The translations under genes and the position numbers were made by a program. From the NCBI GenBank assembly GCA_964534125.1, contig CAZHOJ010000003.1, forward strand, positions 1 to 64,000: a DNA stretch of 64,000 nucleotides, given 5' to 3'. Positions 43,342 through 52,636 of this stretch are shown one piece after another (positions within the stretch are counted from its first letter, which is position 1; every line of letters begins with the position of its first letter). The notes beneath the pieces were generated by a model. It did no database searches, was not told the origin of the DNA, and saw nothing but the letters and a program-made list of their open reading frames with translations. The stretch is from 2-02-FULL-55-14 sp964534125 (lineage in GTDB: Bacteria > Bacteroidota > Ignavibacteria > UBA10030).

Positions 43342-44106
43342 TTACTCGAGTGCCCGGTCCAGCGACCGGAGCGCAATCCGGAACGCGATAGCCGTGAACA
43401 CCAGGAACGCAAATGCTTCAAGAACGATGGTGGACGGGTCCCCTGCGCCCAGCAACGCCCATCGCAGCACATCCGTATGCCACGTGATGGGGTTCAGATA
43501 CGACACGAACCGGAATGACGACGGGAGGTTCTCGAGCGGATAGAACATGCTGCTCACGAACAGCAGCACGAAGTAGGCGACGTTGACGATCGTGTTGAAG
43601 GTGTCGTTCCGCCGTATCCGGAAGGCGACCGCGGCGAAGCTGAAGAACCAGCCCATCGTCCCGAGTATGACTCCCCCCACCAGCCAATGCATAGTGTCGA
43701 GAGGGATGTTCACACCCAATAGATATGCCGCTGCCGCAAGGGTGAACACGGTCTGGATGATCGCAAGGATCAGTTGGAAGAGGATCTTGCCAAGGAGGAA
43801 CTCGCCGCGTGTGATGGGATACGTCAGCGTTTCATAGAAGATCCCGTTCTCCCGATCGACGAAGAACCCGTACGACTGGTTCATGGCAAGGCCGAAGCAC
43901 GCCATGCCGATGACGCCGGCCACGAAGAACTCGTTGTAGGTGTACATCTGCCCTCCCATCTCGATGCCCGACGAGAGCGCGGCATTGAACCCGACACCGA
44001 ACATCAGAAGGTAGAGGACGGGCACCATCAGGTCGAAGAAAAGCCAGAGAGGGCTCGTCATCCTGATAATGGACTCGCGGTAGAGGATGGCGACAAGGCC
44101 GTTCAT
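43342..44106 (-). CDS. ABC-2 type transporter permease
   Basis: A 254-residue inner-membrane protein with six hydrophobic helices and the ABC-2 pattern (FFVDRENGIFYETLTYPITRGEFLLGKI, shortened; SSMFYPLENLP near 205; WHTDVLRWALLG). It overlaps the ATPase gene by ATGA, so the two form one exporter. The substrate cannot be deduced. The family includes drug and polysaccharide exporters. Confidence 0.9.
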   Translation of the reverse strand: MNGLVAILYRESIIRMTSPLWLFFDLMVPVLYLLMFGVGFNAALSSGIEMGGQMYTYNEFFVAGVIGMACFGLAMNQSYGFFVDRENGIFYETLTYPITRGEFLLGKILFQLILAIIQTVFTLAAAAYLLGVNIPLDTMHWLVGGVILGTMGWFFSFAAVAFRIRRNDTFNTIVNVAYFVLLFVSSMFYPLENLPSSFRFVSYLNPITWHTDVLRWALLGAGDPSTIVLEAFAFLVFTAIAFRIALRSLDRALE

Positions 44107-45068
44107 GCCGGTTCCTCCCTCTTGTCCACCAGCTCCAGGAACACATCCTCCAGGCTCGCAGCGTAGACCTCGAAATGCCGCAGTTCCTTCATCCGCCGGA
44201 CCCGTGCAAGCACCCGGTGCACCTCGGCCTCGTTACGGACCGTCAGTTGCACCGTATCGTTCATCCGCTCGATCCTGTGCGGCCGCAATCGCATCAGCTG
44301 CTCCATGACTTTCCGGGTGACCCTGTTGAACGTCAGGGGGATCGTCATCAGGCGAAGGCCCAATGATTTCACCTCCCGCATGGTCCCCGATGCGATGAGA
44401 CGGCCGTGGTTCACGATAGCCACCGCATCGCACAGCTCTTCCGCCTCATCGAGAAGGTGCGTCGTAAGAACGATCGTCCTGCCGTGCGAGGCCTCGGCCT
44501 TGATGGCGGCGATGGTGGCCTTCTTGTTCTGCGCGTCCATTCCGGTCGTCGCCTCGTCGAGGATGACGAGAGGCCTGTCGACCATGAACATTTTGGCGAC
44601 CTGAACACGGCGTTTCTGACCGCCGCTCAGGTCAAGCCCCTTGCTGCTCCACAGGTCCCTGAGTCCGAAGAGCTCCGAGACCCGGGCAGCAGCGATCTCG
44701 CTGTCCCGGCCGCTCAGCCCATGATATCGCCCGAAGACCCTGAAGTTGTTCCGGACGGACAGGTACGACTCGATGGAGTTTTCCTGCATCACGGCGCACA
44801 TCGAGCGGCGCACGTCGAGCGGATGCGACATGACATCCCATCCCATGACCTTTGCCGATCCGGAGGTCGGCGTGAGCAGGGTCGTCAGTATCTTGATGGT
44901 CGTCGTCTTGCCGGCGCCGTTCGGACCGAGCAGCCCGAAGATGGAGCCTTTCCGGACAGAAAAGGAGATGCCTTTGAGGGCCTCCACCGGACTCTTGCCG
45001 GAAGCGGCATAGGTCTTCGCCAGATCTGTGACGACAATGGCGGGATGGTCGGGTGATCGGGACGGCAT
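44103..45068 (-). CDS. ABC transporter ATP-binding protein
   Basis: A 321-residue ATPase with Walker A GPNGAGKTTT near 42, signature LSGGQKRRVQVAK near 148, Walker B VILDEATTGMD near 170, and a C-terminal extension typical of the DrrA/NatA-like exporters. It pairs with the adjoining permease. The ATG at 45068 faces the divergent glycosylase gene. Confidence 0.93.
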   Translation of the reverse strand: MPSRSPDHPAIVVTDLAKTYAASGKSPVEALKGISFSVRKGSIFGLLGPNGAGKTTTIKILTTLLTPTSGSAKVMGWDVMSHPLDVRRSMCAVMQENSIESYLSVRNNFRVFGRYHGLSGRDSEIAAARVSELFGLRDLWSSKGLDLSGGQKRRVQVAKMFMVDRPLVILDEATTGMDAQNKKATIAAIKAEASHGRTIVLTTHLLDEAEELCDAVAIVNHGRLIASGTMREVKSLGLRLMTIPLTFNRVTRKVMEQLMRLRPHRIERMNDTVQLTVRNEAEVHRVLARVRRMKELRHFEVYAASLEDVFLELVDKREEPA

Positions 45069-45158
45069 GAATGAATGTAGAAAGGATTGAGATCGATTGC
45101 ATGCTTATCGGAGAGTCAGGGCGCTGGGGAGTTGGTCCACATTTCCGTAGCTTCTCCC

Positions 45159-46064
45159 ATGCGCACGACCATGATGCTCCCGCCTGGCTTCTCGATCAAG
45201 GCCCTCATCTATAGTCACGGCTGGTCTGTCCTTCCCCCCTTCGACATCGACCCCGATGAGCTTGGTCTATCTGTCGCGCTGGAGCCGGCCCCGTGGCCTG
45301 CATGCATCGTCTCCATCCGTCAAAAGGGCAACATGCTCCGGGTCGAGGTGCATCCCTCTCCCGTCAGTAACAAAGAGGCATTCCGGGCCGCGATCCGGAG
45401 CGTCGTCCGGTCGATGCTGCGGCTTGACGAGGACCTGACAGACCTGTACCGGACGCTCAAACGGCACAAACACCTGCGCTGGGCGCCCCGTCTCGGCGCG
45501 GGCAGGATCCTTCGTGCAGCGAGCGCTTTCGAGGACACTGTGAAGATCATCTGCACGACGAACTGCTCGTGGGAACTGACCACGCTGATGGTGAAGCGTC
45601 TCACCGAGTCCCTCGGCACGCACGTCGATGGGAGGCATACATTCCCCACGCCTCACATCATGGCGGAGCAGCCCGAGCGATTCTACCGTGACACGATCCG
45701 TGCCGGCTACCGGTCCCCATACCTCCGGGAGCTTGCACAGCGTGTCGCGAAAGCAGATATCGATCTCGAGGGACTGCGCAACAGGAAAGCTCCCAGGGAA
45801 GAACTGCTGGAGACGCTCCGATCCATAAAAGGAGTCGGACCGTACGCGATGGACAATCTGTTGCGGTTCCATGGCGTGTATGACAGCTTTGCACACGACT
45901 CATGGATCAGGGCGCAGTACAGCCGGATCTACCACGGTGGCAGAAAGGTCACCGACCGGACCATCGAAAGACGATACTCGTCCTTCGGCGACTGGAAAGG
46001 TCTTGTGTACTGGCTCGACATGACGCGACCGTGGTACGAGGAGAACTTCGAGTTCCGGTCCTGA
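45159..46064 (+). CDS. HhH-GPD superfamily DNA glycosylase-like protein
   Basis: About 301 residues. The central helix-hairpin-helix reads IKGVGPYAMDNLLR, followed by DSFAHDSWI with the catalytic-position aspartate, as in 3-methyladenine/8-oxoguanine-type glycosylases. An N-terminal AlkA/OGG-like beta domain (residues 1-90) precedes it. The OGG-type catalytic lysine is not evident, so an AlkA-like alkyl-base specificity is more likely. The start is uncertain. ATGs at 45159, 45171 and 45174 are all close, and none has a good ribosome-binding site. Confidence 0.75.
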   Translation: MRTTMMLPPGFSIKALIYSHGWSVLPPFDIDPDELGLSVALEPAPWPACIVSIRQKGNMLRVEVHPSPVSNKEAFRAAIRSVVRSMLRLDEDLTDLYRTLKRHKHLRWAPRLGAGRILRAASAFEDTVKIICTTNCSWELTTLMVKRLTESLGTHVDGRHTFPTPHIMAEQPERFYRDTIRAGYRSPYLRELAQRVAKADIDLEGLRNRKAPREELLETLRSIKGVGPYAMDNLLRFHGVYDSFAHDSWIRAQYSRIYHGGRKVTDRTIERRYSSFGDWKGLVYWLDMTRPWYEENFEFRS

Positions 46065-46094
46065 GATGACGGAACCCTCTGAACATCGACGACC

Positions 46095-46451
46095 ATGAGT
46101 TGGAAGAACGACATTTCGCGGGAGCTCTCTCATGCCCGGAAGGCATGGAAGGAAGGAAACGACGGCAAGGCCCGGACGTGCGCACGTCGCGCGGTCGGCA
46201 GAGCAGCCGCAGAGCTGCAGGAACGGGATGCATCATACGCGCTCGGGCGGGATTTCATCTCACAGCTGCGCACGATCGCAGAGAGCCGGAGATTTCCGAA
46301 GGACGTTCGGGATGCAGCCGGAAGGCTTCAGGCGCGGATCAGCACCGACTTCACGTCACCCTCGACGGATCCCATCGGCGATGCCGAGACGATCCTGTCC
46401 GACCTCTCGTCCCGATTGGAGCAGGATCAGAGCAGGTCGTCGGAGAGATAG
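46095..46451 (+). CDS. Uncharacterised helical protein
   Basis: A 118-residue, strongly helical, charged protein (WKEGNDGKARTCARRAVGRA near 18-37, shortened) with a HEPN-like feel but no RxxxxH motif that I can see. It follows the glycosylase gene by 30 bases. Its last 25 bases overlap the end of the small membrane-protein gene on the other strand. Function unknown. Confidence 0.6.
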   Translation: MSWKNDISRELSHARKAWKEGNDGKARTCARRAVGRAAAELQERDASYALGRDFISQLRTIAESRRFPKDVRDAAGRLQARISTDFTSPSTDPIGDAETILSDLSSRLEQDQSRSSER

Positions 46452-46675
46452 TCCGTGGTGTCGTACCGACGGTTCGAGGTCCGTTCACCGTGCAAGCGCA
46501 CCATCGCAGCCACTGCGATCGGGACCACGACGAGCGTGCCTGCCAGAGCGATCCAGCCGAGCATGTGCGGTGTCAGGTGCCGCCGGACTGTCCGCACGAG
46601 TTTCGGACCATACGTGTCGAGCACGAATTGCGCTACCTGGCGGGCGAGCGGGTCTATGGAAGAAGATTGATCCAT
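46427..46675 (-). CDS. Small single-pass membrane protein
   Basis: An 82-residue protein with an N-terminal amphipathic part, one clear transmembrane helix (about residues 38-60, GWIALAGTLVVVPIAVAAMV) and a short polar tail. Function unknown. It overlaps the convergent 46095 gene by 25 bases at their 3' ends, so one of the two could be mis-called. Confidence 0.5.
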   Translation of the reverse strand: MDQSSSIDPLARQVAQFVLDTYGPKLVRTVRRHLTPHMLGWIALAGTLVVVPIAVAAMVRLHGERTSNRRYDTTDYLSDDLL

Positions 46676-46719
46676 TCAATAATTTTAGGTCATTCCTGCC
46701 GAAAAATCTGTAACGCACA

Positions 46720-47418
46720 TCACACGTGTCCCCGCTTGCTCCCCTTCCCCTCGATCAGGACCACGAATTCCCCCCGCACCTTCTTCCTCTCACAGTATGC
46801 GATCGCGTCCGACAAGGTTCCACGAACGAATTCCTCGAACTTCTTCGTCAGTTCCCGTCCAAGGACCACGCGCCTGTCCCCGAGCCCTTCTCGGAGATCC
46901 CGAAGGGTCCGTGGTAGCCTGTGGGGAGATTCGTAGAGCACGATGGTCCTGTCCTCCTCCCCGAGCATGGCGATGCGGGAAACCCGGCCCTTCTTGACGG
47001 GAAGAAAGCCTTCGAATACGAACCTGTCGGTAGGGAGACCGCTGGCGACCAGGGCTGTCAGGAAGGCCGAAGGGCCCGGGATGGGGACGATCGTGATGCC
47101 CGCTTCGACGGCCGCACTCACAAGCCGTGTGGCAGGATCGGAGATGCCGGGAGTCCCGGCGTCAGACACAAGGGCGATGGACTTGCCGATGGTGAGGGTG
47201 TGAACGAGGTCGGGTATCCTCTTCTCCTCGTTGTAGGAAAAGAAGGACACCAGTTGACGGCTGATGCCGAAGTGCTTGAGGAGGTGCCCCGTATGCCTCG
47301 TGTCCTCTGCGGCGATGAGGTCCACATTGGCGAGGATGGAGAGCGCACGGCGCGAGATGTCCTCGAGGTTGCCGATCGGCGTCGCGACGATGTACAGTGT
47401 GCCGGCGCCGTCGGTCAT
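46720..47418 (-). CDS. rsmI: 16S rRNA 2'-O-ribose methyltransferase (C1402)
   Basis: Methylates the ribose of C1402 in the decoding centre. The 232 residues begin TLYIVATPIGNLEDISRRAL (shortened) and include AAEDTRHTG near 35, ALVSDAGTPGISDP near 79 and PGPSAFLTALVASGLP near 114, all hallmark RsmI segments. It lies 1 base after nadE on the same strand. Confidence 0.95.
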   Translation of the reverse strand: MTDGAGTLYIVATPIGNLEDISRRALSILANVDLIAAEDTRHTGHLLKHFGISRQLVSFFSYNEEKRIPDLVHTLTIGKSIALVSDAGTPGISDPATRLVSAAVEAGITIVPIPGPSAFLTALVASGLPTDRFVFEGFLPVKKGRVSRIAMLGEEDRTIVLYESPHRLPRTLRDLREGLGDRRVVLGRELTKKFEEFVRGTLSDAIAYCERKKVRGEFVVLIEGKGSKRGHV

Positions 47419-47419
47419 G

Positions 47420-48259
47420 TTACATCCCCCAGTCCCGCGCGTACCGGAAATCGATGTTGATCGTCCGGTAGGACACCTTTGCGATCACCGGCGGGCGGCG
47501 TTTGAACTGGTTCTTCCGGACCCGTTCCCTCACGGTCCGGATGAACGACGCTTTGAATCCCATCGACCTCAGTTCAGCATCCGACCGTCGCTCGTCGATC
47601 ATCACCGCCAGAAGCTTGTCAGCCTCAGCATAGGTGAAACCGAGCTCCGCTTCGTCCGATTGGCCCTTCCAAAGGTCCGCCGAGGGCTTCTTCCGGATGA
47701 TGTCCTCGGGGACACCCAGAAGTTCCGCCAGCCGCCACAGCTGCGTCTTGTACAGGTCGCCGATTGGATTGATAGCAGAAGCGAGGTCCCCATGGAGCGT
47801 CCCATAGCCGAGCAGCAATTCCGTCTTGTTGCTCGTTCCGAGGACGAGCGCCTTCTCCTTTGCCGACCGGTCGTACAGCACGGTCATACGCGCCCGGGCC
47901 ATGACATTCCCCATCCGCACTCTGTCCGTTCGTCCCGCCGCCCGCTCGAAACCCGAGACGATCGGCGTGATGTTCACGACAGCCGAGCGGACACCAGTGG
48001 CCTTCACCACCGCCTTCGCATGCTCGAGGCTCAGCGGTGAGCTCTTCGCGTGCGGCATCAGAACCGCCGTCACGTTCTTCTTGCCGAGCGCCTCTGCTGC
48101 GAGGAACGCCACCACAGCCGAGTCCACACCGCCCGAAAGTCCGACCACGGCCTTCCGGAATCCCGCGGCGTGGACCTCATCACGGATGAATTTCACGAGC
48201 ACCGACCGGACGATCCCGATATTGATATCAAGGGCGCGATCGTGAACGCGGTCCATCAT
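47420..48259 (-). CDS. nadE: NAD synthase, ammonia- or amidotransferase-fed
   Basis: Amidates nicotinate adenine dinucleotide to NAD. The 279 residues have the ATP-pyrophosphatase P-loop SGGVDS (42-47), the TSNKTELLLGYGT segment near 144, and a C-terminal KRRPP. There is no N-terminal glutaminase domain, so it is the short, ammonia-dependent form. It overlaps the lysine aminotransferase gene by ATGA. Confidence 0.93.
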   Translation of the reverse strand: MMDRVHDRALDINIGIVRSVLVKFIRDEVHAAGFRKAVVGLSGGVDSAVVAFLAAEALGKKNVTAVLMPHAKSSPLSLEHAKAVVKATGVRSAVVNITPIVSGFERAAGRTDRVRMGNVMARARMTVLYDRSAKEKALVLGTSNKTELLLGYGTLHGDLASAINPIGDLYKTQLWRLAELLGVPEDIIRKKPSADLWKGQSDEAELGFTYAEADKLLAVMIDERRSDAELRSMGFKASFIRTVRERVRKNQFKRRPPVIAKVSYRTINIDFRYARDWGM

Positions 48260-49614
48260 GAGCCTTTCGATATGGCCTTCAGGGATTCGCGAATGATGCC
48301 CGTCCCCTCATCGATCTCCTCTGTGGAGACGTTCAGGGCGGTCCGGAACCGGATCGTCCGCTCGCCGCAGGGAAGAATGATGAGGCCCTTCTCGTACGCT
48401 TTCCTGCGAACGTCGTCCCGGTGCGCAGGCGTGTCCATGTCCATCGCGCAGAAGAGCCCGAGCCCGCGGGCGTTGGACACGAGCGCAGGAAACTCGGACT
48501 GGAGCTCCTGCAGCCGTCCCTGGAGATGCGTGCCGACCTTCGCGGCGTGCGTCAACAGGTCCTCCTGCTCGATGACCTCCAGGATCTTCGTGAACCGGAC
48601 CATGTCGACCAGGTTGCCACCGAAGGTCGAGTTGATGCGGCCGGGTTTGTGGAACACGTTCTCCTGCACCTCATCGATCCGGGCAGAGCTCATGAAGCCG
48701 CAGACCTGCGTCTTCTTGCCGAACGAGACCATGTCGGGCTCCACAAAATGCTCGTAGGCCCACATCTTTCCGGTCAGACCGATGCCGGTTTGTACCTCGT
48801 CGAAGATGATCATGATATCGTTCTCATCGCACAGGGTGCGCAGCTCCTGCAGGAACTCCTTGCGGAAGTGGTTGTCGCCCCCTTCGGCCTGGATCGGCTC
48901 GATGATGAGCCCGGCGATGTCGTTACCGTGCTCCTGGAGGGCCTTCTTGATCTCCTCGAGCGCCTGTTTCTCCTCTGCCTGGACCTTTGCGAGGTTCTCA
49001 GCGTTCAGCGGGAAGCGCACAACAGGATTGTGGACCCGCGGCCACCGGAACTTGGGGAAGTAGTTGATCTTGTTCGGGTCCGTGTTCGTCATCGACAACG
49101 TGTAGCCCGTCCGGCCGTGGAATGCCCGGCGGAAGTGGATGATCTGGCTGCCGCGCTCCTCCTTGACCCCTTTGGCGAAGTTCTTGCGGACCTTCCAGTC
49201 GAAGGCCGCTTTGATGGCGTTCTCGACCCCAAGCGCTCCCCCGTCCACGAAGAAAGTGTATTTCATCGGCGGGGTCATCGCCAGCCGGCCGAACATCTCG
49301 ACGAACTCTGCGATCTCGACCGTGTACACGTCTGAGTTCGAAGGCTTGTTGACGGCCACCCGGCCGAGCTTCCGGAGGAATTCCGGCGTCGTCAGTGCCG
49401 GATGGTTCAGTCCGAGCGAGCCCGACGCGAAGAAGGAAAAAAAGTCAAGGTAGGTCTTGCCCGATCGGGCATCGATGAGGCGGGATCCTTTGCTCTTTTC
49501 CAGGTCCGCAACGATATCGAACCCGTCGGCGAGCATGTGCTTCCGAAGGGTCGCGTGGACGTCCTGCGGTGCGATCTTCTTGATGGTGGAATCTGCTTCT
49601 ATAATGTGCGGCAT
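48256..49614 (-). CDS. lat: L-lysine 6-aminotransferase
   Basis: A 452-residue class III PLP aminotransferase whose segments (TYLDFFSFFASGSLGLNHPAL in the N-terminal part, shortened; IIEPIQAEGGDNHF; IFDEVQTGIGLTGKMWAYEH, shortened; SFGKKTQVCG with the PLP lysine) are characteristic of lysine epsilon-aminotransferases. It converts lysine to 2-aminoadipate 6-semialdehyde (cyclising to piperideine-6-carboxylate). The gene next in line encodes a matching dehydrogenase. AAAGGAG lies upstream of the ATG. Confidence 0.9.
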   Translation of the reverse strand: MPHIIEADSTIKKIAPQDVHATLRKHMLADGFDIVADLEKSKGSRLIDARSGKTYLDFFSFFASGSLGLNHPALTTPEFLRKLGRVAVNKPSNSDVYTVEIAEFVEMFGRLAMTPPMKYTFFVDGGALGVENAIKAAFDWKVRKNFAKGVKEERGSQIIHFRRAFHGRTGYTLSMTNTDPNKINYFPKFRWPRVHNPVVRFPLNAENLAKVQAEEKQALEEIKKALQEHGNDIAGLIIEPIQAEGGDNHFRKEFLQELRTLCDENDIMIIFDEVQTGIGLTGKMWAYEHFVEPDMVSFGKKTQVCGFMSSARIDEVQENVFHKPGRINSTFGGNLVDMVRFTKILEVIEQEDLLTHAAKVGTHLQGRLQELQSEFPALVSNARGLGLFCAMDMDTPAHRDDVRRKAYEKGLIILPCGERTIRFRTALNVSTEEIDEGTGIIRESLKAISKGS

Positions 49615-49836
49615 GATGGTCTCCTTTCCGTTTGAGGGTGACGTGACGAAAGCCCGGAAAGGGAACCTCAGAAGAACTCCTGATGCTCGTAGAGCGAGAT
49701 GATATATGGTCTTTGGGAGAGGATCATTGGTCTATCGTGAACCGTGGACCGTAAACCGTGAGCAGATGATCACGAATGCTATTACGGCTTACTGTTCACT
49801 GTTCACTGTTTACTGTTTACTGTTTACCCTCGTAAG
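49615..49836. repeat. Intergenic region with two heptad arrays
   Basis: This 222-base gap between lat and the aldehyde dehydrogenase gene holds CGTGAAC / CGTGGAC / CGTAAAC / CGTGAGC at 49736-49763. A second run of TTACTGT- and TCACTGT-type heptads covers 49789-49830, ending just after the dehydrogenase stop. The rest of the gap shows no gene and must carry any separate lat promoter. Confidence 0.75.
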
Positions 49837-51324
49837 TCAATAGTTGTCTATCTGCGCCCTCTGCAATTTCCCGCTGTAGTCGACGTAGACCGCTTTCCAT
49901 TCGGAGTAGAAGTCGTAGACGGTCCAGCCCCCTTCGCGGTGGCCGTTCCCCGTCTGCTTCACGCCACCGAACGGAAGATGCGCCTCCGCACCGATGGTTG
50001 GGACGTTGATGTATGTGATACCCGCCTTGATATCGCGGATGGCTGTGAAGGCCTTATTGATGTCGCGCGTATAGACCGAGGAAGAGAGCCCGTAAATGGT
50101 GTTGTTGAGCTTCGTGACCGCATCCTCGAGCGAGGTCGTACGGATGACCGACAGCACGGGACCGAAGATCTCTTCCTTTGCGATGCGCATCACGGGGGTG
50201 ACGTCAGTGAAGATGGTCGGCTCATGGAACCAGCCTCCATCCACACCCTTTCCTGTCGCAACCTTGCCGCCTGCCACGAGCTTCGCCCCTTCCTTCTGGC
50301 CGATCTCGACGTAGGACTGCACGGTCTTGCGCTGCCCCTCGTTCACGAGCGGGCCGACATCGGTCGTGTCGAGCAGCCCGTCGCCGAGACGCAGGGACGT
50401 CGTTCTCTTGATGAGCATATCCATGAACGTGTCGTAGACCTTCTCATGCAGGATGAGCCTGCTCGTTGCGGTGCAGCGCTGTCCCGTCGTCCCGAACGCA
50501 CCCCAGAGGACGCCGTCGAGCGCCAGGTCGAGGTCTGCATCGTCCATCACGATCTGGGCGTTCTTGCCCCCCAGCTCGAGCGACACGCGCTTCAGGGTAT
50601 CGGCCGACGCACGCGTGATGTTCTTCCCCGTGACGGTGGAGCCGGTGAACGAGATAAGGTCGATGTCGGGATGCGACGTGATGGCATTCCCCACTTCCCC
50701 GCCGCCGCCATGGACAATGTTCACCACGCCGTCCGGGATCCCCGCATCTGCCATGATCTCGACGAGCATCGTTGCCAGCCTCGGCGTGTCGGACGCGGGC
50801 TTGAAGACAACCGTATTCCCCGACAGCACGGCCGGGAAGATCTTCCACGTCGGGATGGCCATCGGGAAGTTCCAGGGTGTGATGATGCCTGCCACGCCGA
50901 TGGGAACGCGGACCGCCATCGCGAACTTGTTCGGCAGCTCCGATGGGACCGTCTTCCCGAACAGGCGACGTCCCTCGCTCGCAGCATAGTATGCCGTATC
51001 GATGCCTTCCTGCACATCGCCGCGTGTCTCGGCGAGGACCTTCCCCATCTCTCGCGTCATCTCGCGGGCGAGCTCTTCTTTGCGCGCCACCATCAGGTCC
51101 CCGATCTTCCGCATCACATCCCCGCGCGCTGGCGCCGGGACCATGCGCCATTTCTCGAACGCCGCCCGTGCGGCCTTCACCGCAAGCTCGACATCCTCCT
51201 TGCCCGATTTCGGGAAGGTGCCGATGACCTCGTCCCACTTCGCCGGACTTCTGCTCTCGAACGTGTTGCCCGACAGTGCATCCTGCCATTTCCCGTTGAT
51301 GAAATTCTGGAATGCCTTCGCCAT
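49837..51324 (-). CDS. Aldehyde dehydrogenase, likely 2-aminoadipate 6-semialdehyde dehydrogenase
   Basis: A 495-residue NAD(P)-dependent ALDH with Glu250 (LELGGKN) and the catalytic nucleophile Cys284 (GQRCTATSR), plus PWNFPMAIP near 150 and FTGSTVTGK near 226. Beside lat it most likely oxidises the lysine-derived semialdehyde to 2-aminoadipate. Other aldehydes are possible. The start at 51324 has GGAG 7 bases upstream. The longer in-frame extension overlaps purB and is unconserved. Confidence 0.88.
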   Translation of the reverse strand: MAKAFQNFINGKWQDALSGNTFESRSPAKWDEVIGTFPKSGKEDVELAVKAARAAFEKWRMVPAPARGDVMRKIGDLMVARKEELAREMTREMGKVLAETRGDVQEGIDTAYYAASEGRRLFGKTVPSELPNKFAMAVRVPIGVAGIITPWNFPMAIPTWKIFPAVLSGNTVVFKPASDTPRLATMLVEIMADAGIPDGVVNIVHGGGGEVGNAITSHPDIDLISFTGSTVTGKNITRASADTLKRVSLELGGKNAQIVMDDADLDLALDGVLWGAFGTTGQRCTATSRLILHEKVYDTFMDMLIKRTTSLRLGDGLLDTTDVGPLVNEGQRKTVQSYVEIGQKEGAKLVAGGKVATGKGVDGGWFHEPTIFTDVTPVMRIAKEEIFGPVLSVIRTTSLEDAVTKLNNTIYGLSSSVYTRDINKAFTAIRDIKAGITYINVPTIGAEAHLPFGGVKQTGNGHREGGWTVYDFYSEWKAVYVDYSGKLQRAQIDNY

Positions 51325-51338
51325 GTTCTGCTCCGTTT

Positions 51339-52634
51339 CTATTCTATACCGACGCGTTTGAAAATTGTATCGAGGTGTTTCAGACTTCGTGCAGGGTCGA
51401 ACAACGCATCGAGCTCCTTGGCGGAAAGGAGGTCCGTCACCTGCTTCGATCGCCCGAGGAGCTCCCGGAACGACGTTCCTTCCTCCCACACCTTCATCGC
51501 CTGTTCCTGGACGATGCGGTACGCATCCTCACGCTTCAGACCTTTCTTCGTGAGGGCAAGGAGGACCTCCTGCGAAAAGACGAGCCCGTGTGTCGTGTCG
51601 AGGTTCTTCTTCATGTTCTCCGGATAGACGAGGAGATGCTCCATCACATCGGTGAACTTCGCCGTCATGTAATCGAGCAGGATGCACGAGTCCGGGATGA
51701 TGACGCGCTCGACCGACGAATGCGTGATATCCCTCTCGTGCCAGAGCGCGACATTCTCCATCGCAGCCATCGCGTTCCCACGGAGCACGCGCGCAAGTCC
51801 TGCGACGCGCTCACATGTGATGGGATTCCTCTTGTGCGGCATCGCCGAAGAGCCCTTCTGCCCCTTCGAGAAGAACTCCTCCGCCTCCAGGACCTCCGTC
51901 TTCTGCAGATGACGGATCTCGGTGGCGAATTTCTCGAGCGAGCTGCCGATGACGGCTATCGTGGCCATGAACTCCGCATGCCGGTCGCGCTGAAGGACCT
52001 GCGTCGAGACGGGCGCGGGCTGTAACCCCAGCTTGGCGCAGACATGCGCCTCGACAGACGGGTCCAGGTGCTGATACGTTCCGACCGCGCCGGAGACCTG
52101 TCCGACGGAGATGGTCTCGACCGCCCGCTGCAGCCGCGCGATGTTCCTGTCGTTCTCCGCTTTCCACAGCGCCAGCTTGAGCCCGAACGTCACCGGCTCG
52201 GCGTGGATGCCGTGGGTCCGGCCGATCATCACGGTATGCTTGAATTCCTTCGCCCGCTTCCTGAGGACCTCGCCGAGCTGCCCCAGACCCTTCAGGAGGA
52301 GCTCGCCGGACTGCTTCATCTGGACCGCCAGAGCAGTGTCGAGAATGTCCGAGGAGGTCATCCCCAGGTGGATGAACCTCGAGTCGGGGCCGACATACTC
52401 CGCGACATTCGTCAGGAAGGCGATGACGTCGTGCTTCACCTCCTCCTCGATCTCGAGGATCCGCTTCACGTCGAAGGAGGCCTTCTCCCTGATGACCGCC
52501 ACCGATTCGGCCGGGACGATGCCCAGTTGTGACTGCGCCTCGCACGCGAGGATCTCGATGTCCAGCCAGACACGGAACCTGTTCTCGTCGCTCCAGATGT
52601 GCCCCATCTCGGGGCGTGTGTACCGTGGGATCAT
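51339..52634 (-). CDS. purB: Adenylosuccinate lyase
   Basis: Acts twice in purine synthesis (SAICAR and adenylosuccinate cleavage). The 431 residues begin IPRYTRPEMGHIWSDENRF (shortened), contain the TSSDILDTALAVQM and GRTHGIHAEP motifs, and the fumarase-superfamily signature GSSAMPHKRNP near 269. It follows htrA by 2 bases. Confidence 0.96.
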   Translation of the reverse strand: MIPRYTRPEMGHIWSDENRFRVWLDIEILACEAQSQLGIVPAESVAVIREKASFDVKRILEIEEEVKHDVIAFLTNVAEYVGPDSRFIHLGMTSSDILDTALAVQMKQSGELLLKGLGQLGEVLRKRAKEFKHTVMIGRTHGIHAEPVTFGLKLALWKAENDRNIARLQRAVETISVGQVSGAVGTYQHLDPSVEAHVCAKLGLQPAPVSTQVLQRDRHAEFMATIAVIGSSLEKFATEIRHLQKTEVLEAEEFFSKGQKGSSAMPHKRNPITCERVAGLARVLRGNAMAAMENVALWHERDITHSSVERVIIPDSCILLDYMTAKFTDVMEHLLVYPENMKKNLDTTHGLVFSQEVLLALTKKGLKREDAYRIVQEQAMKVWEEGTSFRELLGRSKQVTDLLSAKELDALFDPARSLKHLDTIFKRVGIE

Positions 52635-52636
52635 GC

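Noticed and set aside
49939..51627. 562-residue open frame on the + strand
   Set aside because: Antisense to the aldehyde dehydrogenase, which has all its conserved motifs. High GC at third positions removes stop codons from the opposite strand.
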